From positions 1,550,001-1,614,000 of the forward strand of contig CM074761.1 in NCBI GenBank assembly GCA_037355855.1: a stretch of 64,000 nucleotides of DNA. Direction: 5' to 3'. This DNA is from Pseudo-nitzschia pungens (lineage: Eukaryota > Bacillariophyta > Bacillariophyceae > Bacillariales > Bacillariaceae). The first letter of the stretch is position 1; each line of letters starts with the position of its first letter. The notes beneath the pieces were generated by a model. The model was given only the letters and a program-made list of their open reading frames with translations, was not told the origin of the DNA and did no database searches. The translations under genes and the position numbers were made by a program. Below are positions 12,144-23,086 of the stretch, piece after piece.

Positions 12144-12610
12144 ACGCCGAAGAGAATTTCAATACATGTACGTTCATCACTAAATTCATGTAGAAGATTC
12201 ACATCTAGACTTAAATGGCGGCAAATTAATGCAAGATTAGTTAGATTGCATCTGTTTATGAAAACCAGATTTCTTGATATAATAAGTCTATGGAGATCCA
12301 ATACGAGGTATCGACAGTACACGTAGGGAACTTCATTTTGCCTCTCCCTGAGTACTGATAGCATTTCCAACTTTCCAACTAAATTCTTTTTGTGCTCAAA
12401 ATTCTAAGCTGAAACGAAGAGAGGTACAATTTCATAACCACTCACCTCATCTTCAGTTGACACAGAGATTTCTGTTGCTCACCTTTTGATAGTATTTTTT
12501 TGCACCATTGCGAAAACAACGTCTATCATTCAGAAAAAGGACGCTACATGTCTCCATGTATCTTTTGTCGGATGCATGAAGTATGCAGTTCTTCGAATAA
12601 TTTCAAAACT
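12144..12610. other. intergenic between convergent genes
   Basis: 3' flanks of the sulfhydrylase (plus) and ABC1 kinase (minus). Small open frames only; nothing else seen. Confidence 0.5.
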
Positions 12611-15376
12611 TCATCTTGTTCTCTTCGCCAGTTCATTATCGAACGAGGTGATGGCGTCAGCCAAAGCCTCGAGTCGCTTTGCTCCATTCGATGCGAGACG
12701 CTCCGCAAGCTCAGCGACATGGCGATCCTTTTCACTGCCAGAAGTTGATGACCGTTCCCGCAATCGTTCTGCTTGAATGGATACCATAGTCCCGCCGAAT
12801 CGAACTCCGACACGAGCAAGAGCTAATCGACGTTTTCCTGCTTCTCTGGCGAGTAAGCCAATCGTCTCTGTGGGGCGACCACCGAAACCATTGTTGTTAG
12901 TATTACTAATGGGCGAGGTACCGCGACTCGGACCAGATGCGAGTTCACTAAGAATCCGAACATTCTCGAGACGTTTCTCGTCAACTGCATCAATGGATTG
13001 CAGTTCGAAAGACGCCTTTGCCAACTCAAATGGAAGGGTTAACGGGCGGAAGATAGCTGGGGGGGCAGTGGTCAAGGCTCCTCCATCTACATTGATTGTG
13101 GTGGGAATGTTTCGGATGAGTGGTGCAAGCGGACTGATGACGGCGTCTCTTACAGTCGCGTCAATTGCAACGGCCGTTTCACGTAACAAAAGTTCCTGTA
13201 CATAGTTGGAATCCTCGCTAAGAACAACATTTGCGACTTGCTCGATTGCGGCATAGCGGCCTTGGTTATTGTCGTCGTTATCACGCCCACTTTGTACACT
13301 GGATGTTGACTTGGTATAGCTCTCAAATGCGTCGGATAACTCGCGTAATTTGGTCAGGTCTAATTCTTTGCCGTTCTTCCCATAGAGCAAAGTTCGAAGC
13401 GCTTTCCTCGCCCGTGGCGAATCGTCAGAAAGAAGCCGTTTCGCTAGATAAGGATAACATTCCTTCAAAATAGAATAATTCTCATCGGAAGACAACCCAA
13501 TTCCTTCCAGTGTGGCGAAAGCTCGTGACATGTATACAAAATAGTCAGGGATGGCAAAAACATCAGTGTTTTGCTGCCGCATTGATTCAATTTTCGTTGT
13601 TAGGTCCACAGTGGTCGACGTCGACGAATTTATGTCACTTTCCCGAGAGATTGCATCTTCGGCCATGGCTTTTCTCCAATCCTCTTGAAACAACTTTTGT
13701 CGAACTTTAGTTGCTTCCTCGCTATCAAGATCATCGAAATCTTTCAAGGCCTCGGCATACTTTTCCTTATTTTGCGCAACCATTCGCTTCATGGCCCCTT
13801 TGGGACCACCGCCTTCGGCGGCCAATGTCAACATCTTTGCAATTCCAACTGTCAACCCACTTTTTCTCAAATTATCGATTTTATCTTCTGGGACGAACTT
13901 GAGCTTGACCAAGTCGTCGGGTACATCTTCGTAGTTCTCTGCGTTCAAATCAGCGATGAATTCCAGGAGCGACAACTGCAGATCGTTGGGAACGTCAAGG
14001 ACCATCCCCCAATCGAGGATACAGAGCTTTCCATCAGGAGTACGTAGCAAATTTCCGGGATGGGGGTCACAATGGAGAGTTCCCGTATCTAAGAGCATTG
14101 TCAAATAAGCGTTGAGAGCCACACCACACAGTCTCGGCACATCGCTTTCGTCACTTGTGGAAAGACGTTCCCCATCGACCCACTTGGTGGTCAGAACGTG
14201 CATCGACGACAATTCATCAATAACCTCTGGTGCAAAGACAACGGATCCCAGTCCACGTTCATCCATTGCTTTTGTGAATGCTCTCGTTGCATTGGCCTCT
14301 GCTCTGTAGTCTAATTCATTCACAAAGCCTTCTCCCCATGCATCGACCAAGGCAACCGAGTCTGTGTTACTTTTTCTGATGCTCGTACTATCGTCATCGC
14401 CAGCGATATCTTTATTCTTTGTCTTCTCCCTCCTGTCGACGAACTTACTCCACAACGGCGCAAGTATGCTTCTCATGACATACAAGTCCAATGAAACACT
14501 CTCCAAGACATTGGGTCTTTGAACCTTTACTGCAACTTCTATTCCATTCTTGCGCAGTTTCCCCCTGTAAACCTGACCGATGGAGGCGGAGGCCACAGGA
14601 TCCTCGCTTAGATACTCAAAAATGTCGTCCAAATTTCGAATCCCCAGGTCGTCTTTTATGATCTGACGCGCTTCTTGGGAATCAAAGGACGGTTCTACAG
14701 CATCTTGCAACTCCGCCAAACCAATCGCATAGTAAGCCTTGTCAGTGGGCAAGAGATCCGTCCTAGTGCTTAACGCTTGCCCCACTTTGATGAATGTTGG
14801 TCCGAGTTCTGTAATGAGGTCCACCAGTTGTTTGCTGCGTTTGCGTTCCAGGTCTGTCATCAACTTCGCGCTTCCGTTCAAGTCTGCGTTTTCGACGCCA
14901 TTCTTTTGATCCGAATTGGTTGGATTGCTGTCGACAATGCTCGTGTCGAAGATAAACCGCGAGGATTTCGACGCAATTTGCAAAAACCGTCCTATTGACT
15001 TTAAAGGCCGCGTTTCGAAGAATTCCTCGGCTGCAAGAGGGTCGTAACTCGCTTCTCTATATGGGGCTTTGTTGCGGTATTTATTTCCTTCTTTGTCTGT
15101 GTTGACAGGCGTTTCGATGGTAGATGACGTCAAAGCAGATAGCGGCGTAGACAATCGCAAAGGCAATATCTCATACTTCTCATCATCAACAAATCGTTTT
15201 CCACCGCCATTGCCCGATAATTGCTGTTGATGAAAGGATAATGTCAAAGAAACATTCCATCCACATGCCACAGAGACAAAGAAAGCTGTACAGGGGATAC
15301 CAAACAAATTTCGGAATGTTCTTCTGCCACACCGAGAACGCTTGCTGGCGATCATTTCACCATTTGCATTTGCCAT
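12611..15376 (-). CDS. ABC1/ADCK (UbiB-family) atypical kinase
   Basis: Atypical kinase of the ABC1/ADCK/UbiB family, 921 aa, usually mitochondrial or plastidial and linked to prenylquinone metabolism. Hallmarks: the KxGQ-type motif in TFIKVGQALSTRTDLLP near residue 200, SIGQVYRG (Ala/Ser-rich loop), VAVKVQRP (ATP lysine), HCDPHPGNLL (catalytic loop) and LDWGMV (metal-binding DFG equivalent). The start is the ATG at 15376; the frame is open a few codons upstream without ATG. The first 50 residues are basic and then hydrophobic (CTAFFVSVACGWNVSLTL), compatible with organelle import, but a clear ASA-FAP site is not seen. After the kinase core there is a long helical C-terminal extension of about 330 residues, as in plant ABC1K proteins of plastid plastoglobules. 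Organelle assignment is inference. Confidence 0.92.
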   Translation of the reverse strand: MANANGEMIASKRSRCGRRTFRNLFGIPCTAFFVSVACGWNVSLTLSFHQQQLSGNGGGKRFVDDEKYEILPLRLSTPLSALTSSTIETPVNTDKEGNKYRNKAPYREASYDPLAAEEFFETRPLKSIGRFLQIASKSSRFIFDTSIVDSNPTNSDQKNGVENADLNGSAKLMTDLERKRSKQLVDLITELGPTFIKVGQALSTRTDLLPTDKAYYAIGLAELQDAVEPSFDSQEARQIIKDDLGIRNLDDIFEYLSEDPVASASIGQVYRGKLRKNGIEVAVKVQRPNVLESVSLDLYVMRSILAPLWSKFVDRREKTKNKDIAGDDDSTSIRKSNTDSVALVDAWGEGFVNELDYRAEANATRAFTKAMDERGLGSVVFAPEVIDELSSMHVLTTKWVDGERLSTSDESDVPRLCGVALNAYLTMLLDTGTLHCDPHPGNLLRTPDGKLCILDWGMVLDVPNDLQLSLLEFIADLNAENYEDVPDDLVKLKFVPEDKIDNLRKSGLTVGIAKMLTLAAEGGGPKGAMKRMVAQNKEKYAEALKDFDDLDSEEATKVRQKLFQEDWRKAMAEDAISRESDINSSTSTTVDLTTKIESMRQQNTDVFAIPDYFVYMSRAFATLEGIGLSSDENYSILKECYPYLAKRLLSDDSPRARKALRTLLYGKNGKELDLTKLRELSDAFESYTKSTSSVQSGRDNDDNNQGRYAAIEQVANVVLSEDSNYVQELLLRETAVAIDATVRDAVISPLAPLIRNIPTTINVDGGALTTAPPAIFRPLTLPFELAKASFELQSIDAVDEKRLENVRILSELASGPSRGTSPISNTNNNGFGGRPTETIGLLAREAGKRRLALARVGVRFGGTMVSIQAERLRERSSTSGSEKDRHVAELAERLASNGAKRLEALADAITSFDNELAKRTR

Positions 15377-15690
15377 GGCTTGAAAGCGTTCGTTATTCAA
15401 ATCAATGCACGCAAACCATAAGATGCACCAACGAACAATACACTGCCTCTACAACGATTCCGGAGCTAACTTACCTATTCACATGTGATCCCTCTAGGAG
15501 AGAAAAAAAAGGTAAGGTTTAGTCTGTGATGACGAATTTTCGTTAGTGATTGGGGAAAGTTGATTGGATTTTTATTCTCGTCAGCTCGATACCATTCGTC
15601 AGAGTAATCGCCAGAGAAAGAAGCATCCCTCGCGCCTTCTTCTGTTTCCGACCACTCCCAAGGTTTCAGTCAACCATGTATTCGTAAGGT

Positions 15691-15711
15691 TACCGGTAAG
15701 GCTTACCGGTA
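15691..15711. repeat. interrupted palindrome TACCGGTAAG-G-CTTACCGGTA
   Basis: Ten-base arms TACCGGTAAG and CTTACCGGTA meet around a single G, a perfect odd palindrome. It has the same arms as the perfect palindrome at 39155-39174 and lies among GTAAGGTTAC and GTAACCTTAC copies. Confidence 0.85.
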
Positions 15712-15873
15712 CTTCTCTTAGTTTAGTGTACCGGTACGTAACCTTACTCGTACGCTAATCTCGACAGATTGAAACGTAAAGAAGTTCTTATTAAGTAAGT
15801 TACGAAGTATTTTTTTTTTTAAGAGAAAAGTGGACTTCGTCGACAAGGGGACAGCTATTGTAATTCCGAAATG

Positions 15874-15921
15874 ATATTTTTTTTTCGTGGAGTGTCGCAC
15901 CCCCTCTTATTATGACCCCTG
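15874..15921 (-). mobile_element. solo terminus of the hAT-like foldback family
   Basis: AGTGTCGCACCCC (15891-15903) and then TATTATGACCCCTG ending at 15921 match the right end of the complete element at 30272-31090 (AGTGTCGCACCCC and TATTACGACCCCTG), with similarity extending through a T-rich stretch and TCG before it. No matching left terminus CAGGGGTC is found upstream in this intergenic region, so it is a fragment or heavily truncated copy. Confidence 0.65.
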
Positions 15922-16009
15922 GTTCTCGTACCGTACAGTAAGTTATGTCCATAGCACTTGGTACAGGATCATCTCGAGAGACAAATTTTCTATGAATTCA
16001 TTACGAGTA

Positions 16010-16100
16010 CTACGGAATTCCTATCAGCTGTCCCCCGGTTTCCGTAGGAATTAGTACTTGGGGATGTAGAACCGGGGGACAGCTGATAAGAATTTTGTAG
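16010..16100. mobile_element. MITE copy A, TA-flanked
   Basis: 91-bp element bounded by TA on both sides. Terminal inverted repeats of about 31 bp: the left begins CTACGGAATTCCTATCAGCT and continues to CCCCCGGTT; the right is its reverse complement from AACCGGGGG to TTTTGTAG. No coding capacity. TA duplication and short TIRs suggest a Tc1/mariner-type non-autonomous element. Confidence 0.85.
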
Positions 16101-16735
16101 TATTTTTTTATGAACAAGCGTGTAGATAGAGACCCTATTATTATTAAGTTACTTCGTACAAAGTACTTCGTATTATTACTTGTATTACCGGTACGTAGTA
16201 CGGAATTATTTTACTTCATACTTCGTAATAACTACAGGAAAAAAGATGATTCCGAACAATCTTACTTCGTACTCCGTAATATGGCTCATCACGGTCTTCT
16301 TTGCTTCAAAATATCGTGAGAAGAAAAGCATGATCGGTTAAAGGCCTCAGTAAGGTTATTCAACACTCAACACCCCAAAAGTACATGTACGTGTAGTTGT
16401 CATAATAAAAATCAAAAATTGTTTTCATGAACTTCTTACAAGACGTGGTGTTTTTCTATAGTCCAAACAACAACTTCAAACTTGTCACGTTTTTTCTTCA
16501 TCCTCTCTACCGTGAGTTATTACCTTGAAGCCCCCGCGTTTTCATCTTCCAAATCCTACGCGATCGCACTATTGAGTAGAACTGAATAACAGAACTGTTG
16601 TCGCAATGAAGATGGGCATTAAAGCTTTGTAGTCCCACTATTCAACTTGGTCATGTACTTTTTTCTCACTTGCGAGTACTAGAGTTATACTGCTAGAGCA
16701 GCATTAGTTGCGTTCACGGTACACTCATTGCACAT

Positions 16736-17857
16736 TCATGCGGCAGATGCTGCATTCATCTCGGTTCGGAAAATGTTCCGAAGAAAATAATCATGCAAAG
16801 TCGACTCGGTTTGCGCAATGTTAGGCGGCAGCCTTCCCGCTGGTGATGATGAGTTGATCGAAGTCCGATTGTTCAAATCAGTAGTTGGAGGGATATACCG
16901 TTCGGTTCCTTTCTGCTGCTCGCAATAATTTAAATAGATGATCAAGGAAAAGAGGTGTTCATACACTTGTTGGGATGCGATTGCGTCACCGAGCAATCGA
17001 TGGGTATTGCCTAGGTTGTTGATACATGACAGCAAGAATAGTTTGCTTCTGCATTTGAGTCCATCAGAAAACAATTGTCTTTCTTGAAGTTGGATAGCAA
17101 GTCCATACAACGATACGGATTTCTTCAGTAACGAAGAGGGCGAACTTCCCTGAAAGGTCGAACTCGTAACATCTGATTGTTGTGCGTGTGCGGATGAAAT
17201 CTTGATAGCCCACAAGTGATAAGCCAAGGCCATGTTAAATATCACGATCGATGGCAAAGTCATATCGGATAGTTGCAGCCAATCGCAGCGAGAGTGAAGT
17301 TCGGGAATATTGATTGGTTTGCTGTAAATGAAGTCATCACAAGCAAAGTCGTTACCTGCACTGCCTTTGTTCGCATACATCTTATCATCTTGCAAGCCAG
17401 AATGAGCATCCGAGGAGGAATCTAGCGTTAATGCTTTAGCTCTATTTTCCTGCTCGAGGCTCTGAGTTTGTTGCAAGTTTTCTTCTAATGAACACACACG
17501 GAAACATTCTGCTACCAGAAAATTATCCACACCAAATTGGGGTTTTCTATTGTAAGGATGACATCTTTCCTCATGGTATTCATCTTGATGTACATCATCA
17601 CGCTGACGGCAATCGCCACTCCGATCCGTTGTATTTTCCCGATCTTTCATTCCATGTTCTTTCCTCTGACCGAGACTTGACTTCGATCTAAAAAGGGCCT
17701 GAGAAAAATTAGAGATCGCCGTCGCGACGTCACCGGACACAAGAGATGTCGCCCCTTCATTGTTTAGTGTGATTATTGGAGTGAGGTCATTGATGAAGAG
17801 AGACATGTCACCGTGTGGTTTTGTGATCTTTCCTAGTTTCCTTGACTTTAGCTTCAT
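16736..17857 (-). CDS. TPR-like protein of a diatom-style family
   Basis: 373 aa, no intron needed. The N-terminal part (NNEGATSLVSGDVATAISNFSQAL, about residues 32-56) is a clear TPR-type helical hairpin. A polar, variable middle follows. The C-terminal part has two more hairpins: VIFNMALAYHLWAI...LLKKSVSLYGLAIQLQ (about 205-255) and CINNLGNTHRLLGDAIASQQVYEHLFSLIIYL (about 280-312). This layout, a TPR followed by FNMALAYH and NNLGxxHRxLGD, recurs in many diatom proteins of unknown function as I know them; the family is probably expanded. ATG at 17857 is the first in frame; a later Met at MSLFINDL is possible. Likely a protein-binding scaffold; partner unknown. Confidence 0.8.
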   Translation of the reverse strand: MKLKSRKLGKITKPHGDMSLFINDLTPIITLNNEGATSLVSGDVATAISNFSQALFRSKSSLGQRKEHGMKDRENTTDRSGDCRQRDDVHQDEYHEERCHPYNRKPQFGVDNFLVAECFRVCSLEENLQQTQSLEQENRAKALTLDSSSDAHSGLQDDKMYANKGSAGNDFACDDFIYSKPINIPELHSRCDWLQLSDMTLPSIVIFNMALAYHLWAIKISSAHAQQSDVTSSTFQGSSPSSLLKKSVSLYGLAIQLQERQLFSDGLKCRSKLFLLSCINNLGNTHRLLGDAIASQQVYEHLFSLIIYLNYCEQQKGTERYIPPTTDLNNRTSINSSSPAGRLPPNIAQTESTLHDYFLRNIFRTEMNAASAA

Positions 17858-20425
17858 GTACTACCAGAAGTAAGTTATTAATACTTGTACGACGTCCAAC
17901 CTCTTTTTGTGGTTGTCAATTTTTTAATCAATCATCAATAGTTTGAGCTTTCGACCCTTATCTGTAGATGCGATACGACATTGTGAAGCTTTTGTACACA
18001 CGTTTGCAGATTGCGAGATTAAAAGGTCAAACTTGATTAAGATCTTACTTTGTACTCGTACTGGTCCAGAATTACCCCAAAAAAAAGGGAATAGAATGAA
18101 TTCTTTGTTCGTGAGCACAACTCTTTCTTACAATGTGTTTTCTAACGTTCCAAATCAGTGCAATACTAAACAGCGTCCCCTAATAATATAAGAAACTATT
18201 ATTGCGACAATTAATATCAGCATTCCACTTTCTATCCCAGGAAAGAGAAAATTTATTGTTTGAGATTGAAAAGAAGAATGATTATCAATCTCTCAATCAT
18301 TAGTATCGAAACAAGGTTGATCTGGTGGTACATCAACTTAAAAGTGCCTTCTAATTGGGAATGAGTTGTCAATCAGTTGGGAACAGAAGAAAGAAGGATT
18401 ACATTGCAAGTTGACACGGATAGCAGGATTGAGTGATTCCCGAAATACATGCGCGCAATTTTTCTAAAAAATAAGTGTTTTCGGGAATGGTTATATGTCG
18501 ACATAGTTTAAGACATTTCGGGAATCATCACTCATTACTTTGACCTTTGGGTGGATCGGTCCCTTCAGTTTTTAGGAGCGTGTAGGTTAAATCGCTTTCA
18601 TCGATTTTTTACGTAGTACGAAGTGTTATTATTCTTTTTTGAAATAAGTTTTTAAAAAAAATACACCAGCAATCTTGCGATTCCTATTAATTATGGACGC
18701 GTAATCTCCATTGCTTGATTACTGTGAGAAAGCAAAACTTCGCATTCATTTTAAAGAACTAAATAAAATTAATTACTTATCGGATCTGAAACACCCTTTA
18801 CTTTGCTGCAGCCCCTCCTTTACACGCATTTAACACCGCCGAATCATCGCGCCCTTTTCTATTTCCGACCGCTCATGGGATTTCCTAATTTTCGATTTTG
18901 CATGCAAGTCAGCTGCCATGTCAGAATGAATGCAACGAGTCGGTAATCCTATGGGTAACCTTACTTCTATGTATGTTCATACCGTACTTGAAACGTAATT
19001 CCTTCATTTTCATTCCATGATTATTTATCTTCGATAGGAAAAGTCTCGAATACTACCGTACCGGTGCGTGTTCGACAACAATTGAGACTTCCGGTAATTA
19101 CCGTAACCTTAATTGCATGACTTTCTATATAAATCTCCAAAAGTCAATGCTGTGCCATTATCCCAGTACCGTTGCTGGGCATCATCAATACCGTTCATCA
19201 AGCCGGATTGTTTCCGGTTCTGACATGAGCCAAACAATTCTCTTCAATCCATTTTATTCTAGGAAACCATTCGGTGTCCGTCCGCGTCCCTGTTCTCTGA
19301 TGTTAGAAAAGAGAAATAAAGCATCAGTTTCCCACTTCCTACCGATACGTCGTACAGTAAGGTTACCGGTATTCTTTGGCTCGTGGCCTACAACATCCTT
19401 AACCCTGTATGTGTAACATAATACTTCATACCACAGTGTGCTGGATGCAGTCGAGCGTGCTTTTCTCTAGACTGCTCGGAACTCAGGTACCGTGTGGCGT
19501 GTAACTCTGGTTCAGATCCCTACGCCAAGACACTATTCAGCATCCCCACAGCCCCAACAAGTGCCGTAGCTAGAGCTCTACTAGTAGAATACCGTGAATA
19601 TCTTCAAAGTATCAATAATCGTATTATTATTATTATTATTATTGATGATAACAATGACACGAGTAGTTGGCACTCTACTACTACTACGGTAGATCATTGG
19701 CTCCTATTGTTAGACCCATCCACTCCTACATAATTGAGGATGTAAAAACCTCCGTCATCAACACTACTTCAACAAGAAAAAATAATATGGACTGTTCCCG
19801 AGACAAATGGTACTAGAAGTCATCAAAATGGTGGTTCTTCCTTAGAAGAAGTAGTAGTAGTAGTAGTAGTTCTTATTGGACTTTTGGCATGAATCAGCCA
19901 GTTTAAGACAAGGTGCAGCACCAATAATTAGATTTGAAGAGGAGGAAGAAAGAGGCAAAGAAAAGCATTTGTAAATTACTAGTATGAATTGCTGTATGAT
20001 GTCATAGATTGTCAAGGTGAACAAGAAGAAGATCTGTTGCTTTGAAGAAGTTGACAAATGACCAAGGGCAGGCGAGCGTCAATCAGGTTCATTGAGCGAT
20101 TAGTTGAAAGTTGGAAAAGCAAGTTGAAGCGCCTAGAGAGAAGTTTCAAAAGGAGATGGTGACAATTTCCTGAGACTACATGGTAGTACTAGTAGTGCAA
20201 TAAGAACAGATGCCAGCGGGCTAATCGCCAGAAGCCAAGAACCCCGATCATGGGAGTCGCTGTGATTTCTTCCGTGATGGCTCGCTGAGATTTATTTTCG
20301 ACACCGAAAACGAGCCGATCATCCCTCGGAAGAAAAACGAATAACAGGAAGCGATACTAGTAACGAAATAAGCCTTACCGTAATTACGAGTACATCGTAT
20401 TATTATTTTTTTGTTCCCTGCAAGC
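17858..20425. other. long intergenic region, simple repeats
   Basis: No gene recognised. It holds a small inverted-repeat element at 18431-18533 (separate entry), an (ATT)n tract at about 19621-19644, an (AGT)n tract at about 19850-19870, and several GTAAGGTTAC or TTACCGGTA motifs (for example near 18953, 19093 and 19363). The final 150 bases are the upstream region of the 20426 gene. Confidence 0.5.
18431..18533. repeat. 103-bp inverted-repeat element
   Basis: GAGTGATTCCCGAAAT at the left end faces ATTTCGGGAATCATCACTC at the right end; the arms match except for a 3-base insertion. A further TTTTCGGGAAT core sits in the middle. It looks like a short MITE or hairpin; a target duplication is not clear. 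Confidence 0.6.
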
Positions 20426-22336
20426 ATGGCAAAAACTAGTGAGCACTATTCGCACTACGTGTACTCAATAGCAACACCCAAAACGATACAATGTTGCTGC
20501 CACAACGATGGTGATCCGTTTGTGTTGCAAAAAGAAGGGAGGGAATCCGGATCGATTATCCTGAGGAATGAAGATGTTGAACGGATTCTGAGGAAAAAGA
20601 CGGCTCGCATCCAAGTGCCGGTGGAAAACAACAAGGACACGGGCACAACGAATACGGATCAGGAGATCACAGAGGAAGCACACATCTACTATTGTCCACG
20701 GCGTGATGTAATATTTCTCAACTGTTCCGATTTTGTGCCATTAAACATGATTCGAACCATACTGGGTATCGGCGAAGACAATCAATGTTCCAGGGTTGAG
20801 ATCGTTTGTTACCGAGCCGAGGAATCCAAGCAAGTGCACCCGCGCACCCGCCCAGGTCCTCATTCCAAATGGAAACGCGCATCACCTGTAGCTACTGCCG
20901 GTGGTTTTTGTGGGCACACTGGTCTGAAACCGAAAAGGCACAGCACACGGATCCAGTGGATCGATTTCCGTGACTTGCAGAGGGAAAGAGAAGCAATTCG
21001 CAACGAGTCGTTTCTGTCCACGGAGGCTGGAGTGGTACACTTTTTGCGTTCCATTTTGACACCGTCGCATGATGCTTCGCCTTGGGCCACTGCTGCAGGA
21101 ACGGTATTATCGACCGAATCTACAGGTTCGTCATCGCCGGACATCGTGGTGCTGCTTTTGAATCGTGATCCAAACAACAACGAAGACAATACATTCTCTC
21201 TGCTGAAAAATTTCAGAGTCAGTGACGTCGCACCCTCTTGGTTCATGCACGGTTTTACCTTCTTGGAGGGTTTCGAGGAATCTTCTCCGGACTTGTTTCG
21301 CGAAACAGCAAATCAAACATTTTCTTCCGAACAACGGAACTCTGTTTTGCTGATTTACAAAAAGCTGAGCCATCGACCATCTTTTCGTGCTACCAACCCA
21401 GCGCTGCCGTGTCTCGATCAAGATGCTGACAACAGAAATATCGATATCCGAAAAACACATGTTGAGATTGCCGAAGAAACGTTTGGGGTTGTTGCTAAGG
21501 GATGCCTCTGGGAAGAAATACAGGAAGAAAAAGAAGACGGAAATGACGTCGACGACAACCACCATGATCCAGAGAAAAAAATCGACGACGGTGAAGTCAT
21601 TGAGCTTACACGAGACACTGATACCAAGAATGGTCGATTTAGATTGGTGTCCCCACCATACCTCGATCTGGATGAAGAATACCCCGGAGCAAATCTGTTT
21701 GCGAAACTCTTTTCCAAAGAAACACTCAAAATCTTCACCGAAGACGCCCTGTCGGTGCCCCAGTGGACCCCTTGGCCTGAAACTGCTCACTACCGAGTCT
21801 CATCCTTTGGAAACGACAAACCCTGGACAGTATTCCCGCTTTGCCATTGCTTTCCCGCTACCGATCCAGAGAAGTTCACATGGGTGCCAGCAACAAAAGC
21901 TTTTGTTCCAAGAACTTGCCAATTGCTGGAGGAAATCCTTGGGTGCGGCGATGGCAAGTCTTATCTTCGGACGGCTCTATTTTCGCAGTTGGCGCCTCGT
22001 TCAGTGCTAGAGGAACACACCGGATGGGCCGATCTCGCTAACCACGTCCTGCGACTGCACATCCCATTAATTGTGCCGAATCGTAGCAATCCCAATAGTG
22101 AAAACGACGACTTGTGTGGAACTTGGGTTGATGGATGCGTCGAAACTCATGCTGTGGGTCGACCGTTAGTATTTGATGATTCGAAAATCCACCGTGCATT
22201 TAATTACTCGGATGAGGATCGAATTGTCCTCATCGTTGATTTGGCTCGACCAGAGAGATTACCCTTGGGGACCGCAAAATCCGGTCACACGGAAGAACTC
22301 GATGCATTTATTCAACAAATGAATACACCGAAGTGA
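20426..22336 (+). CDS. aspartyl/asparaginyl beta-hydroxylase-domain protein
   Basis: 636 aa. The C-terminal ~200 residues resemble the AspH-type Fe(II)/2-oxoglutarate oxygenase domain: NHVLRLHIPLIVP with His545, CGTWVDGC, GRPLVFDDSKIHRAFN with His589, and RIVLIVDLARP. The two His, 44 residues apart, correspond to conserved metal-site histidines of the family. The N-terminal ~400 residues are not recognised; they include YYCPRRDVIFLNCSDFVPLNMIR and an acidic linker (about 370-400). No signal peptide or membrane anchor is seen, unlike animal AspH, so a soluble location is inferred. ATG at 20426 (MAKTSEHYSH) is the first in-frame Met. Substrate unknown. Confidence 0.85.
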   Translation: MAKTSEHYSHYVYSIATPKTIQCCCHNDGDPFVLQKEGRESGSIILRNEDVERILRKKTARIQVPVENNKDTGTTNTDQEITEEAHIYYCPRRDVIFLNCSDFVPLNMIRTILGIGEDNQCSRVEIVCYRAEESKQVHPRTRPGPHSKWKRASPVATAGGFCGHTGLKPKRHSTRIQWIDFRDLQREREAIRNESFLSTEAGVVHFLRSILTPSHDASPWATAAGTVLSTESTGSSSPDIVVLLLNRDPNNNEDNTFSLLKNFRVSDVAPSWFMHGFTFLEGFEESSPDLFRETANQTFSSEQRNSVLLIYKKLSHRPSFRATNPALPCLDQDADNRNIDIRKTHVEIAEETFGVVAKGCLWEEIQEEKEDGNDVDDNHHDPEKKIDDGEVIELTRDTDTKNGRFRLVSPPYLDLDEEYPGANLFAKLFSKETLKIFTEDALSVPQWTPWPETAHYRVSSFGNDKPWTVFPLCHCFPATDPEKFTWVPATKAFVPRTCQLLEEILGCGDGKSYLRTALFSQLAPRSVLEEHTGWADLANHVLRLHIPLIVPNRSNPNSENDDLCGTWVDGCVETHAVGRPLVFDDSKIHRAFNYSDEDRIVLIVDLARPERLPLGTAKSGHTEELDAFIQQMNTPK

Positions 22337-23086
22337 ATGGAAAATTTAAAACGGCAGATTGACTAACGAAATAACCACGTTAACGTGTAATGCTTGTATC
22401 AAGGTGAATGAAACGATAATGGTACCTGTTAGTCAAATCAGAATGACTTTCCTGACGAAATTATTCGAGGACCAGTCATGTCATTTCTTGACTTAATCAT
22501 AACTCATTGGCACGACAACGATGTATTCTTGTATCTTTCAGATGTTGTACAATGCATAGATTATTGCTTAGAGCGTTCTTCGCGATAGAAAAGTGCACAG
22601 ACGAGGAAGCAGGTACCAAATATGTATCACCTCGATACAACAAGGGATTTAAATGACCAAACCAAATCATGCAATTCGAACACAACTCACACGATCCGTC
22701 ATCATACTCAGAGGACTTCAAAAATGCTAGGAGTGCAATACAAGAAAGTTGTATAGGCTCGACTTTCACACCAGGATTCTTAACTGTTAGCAAGATTTCC
22801 CGTGCAACCAATTATCTAGTTTCAGGCATTTAAAGGAAACATATGATTATTAAGGTTTGCTTGATTTATTTTGATTGAGCCTGAAATTTCGACGCACTAA
22901 AAATATGCTGGTAAGAAATCCATGGTCGATATTCAGAACTCCGGCACACTGTTTAGTTCCACCGTTATCAAGTAATCATGAGCATTCTTGATGTTCCAGG
23001 AGAAACAATTTCGAACTGTCGAACCACGTGATCCATTGATAGCACAAATCGTTCGAAAGCGAGCGGGTTCAACTTTCGTCCTCGCT
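22337..23086. other. intergenic, no gene recognised
   Basis: Between the AspH-like gene and the convergent plastid-protein gene. A 104-codon minus-strand frame (22497-22811) has no ATG start and no family resemblance. Nothing else seen. Confidence 0.45.

Larger units (their letters stand above)
15377..16735. other. intergenic region with repeats and transposon remnants
   Basis: No gene. Contains the palindrome at 15691-15711, a hAT-like terminus ending at 15921 and a TA-flanked MITE at 16010-16100 (separate entries). Near 15848-15865 GGGGACAGCT followed by AATTCC resembles a decayed MITE end. The rest is rich in TTACTTCGTA-type motifs. Confidence 0.55.

Noticed and set aside
19494..19530. 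GGTTCAGATCCC resembling a tRNA T-arm with GGCGT/ACGCC stem
   Set aside because: B-box mismatches at the invariant GA and no cloverleaf.
22497..22811. 104-codon minus-strand frame
   Set aside because: No ATG, preceded by stops, no recognisable family.
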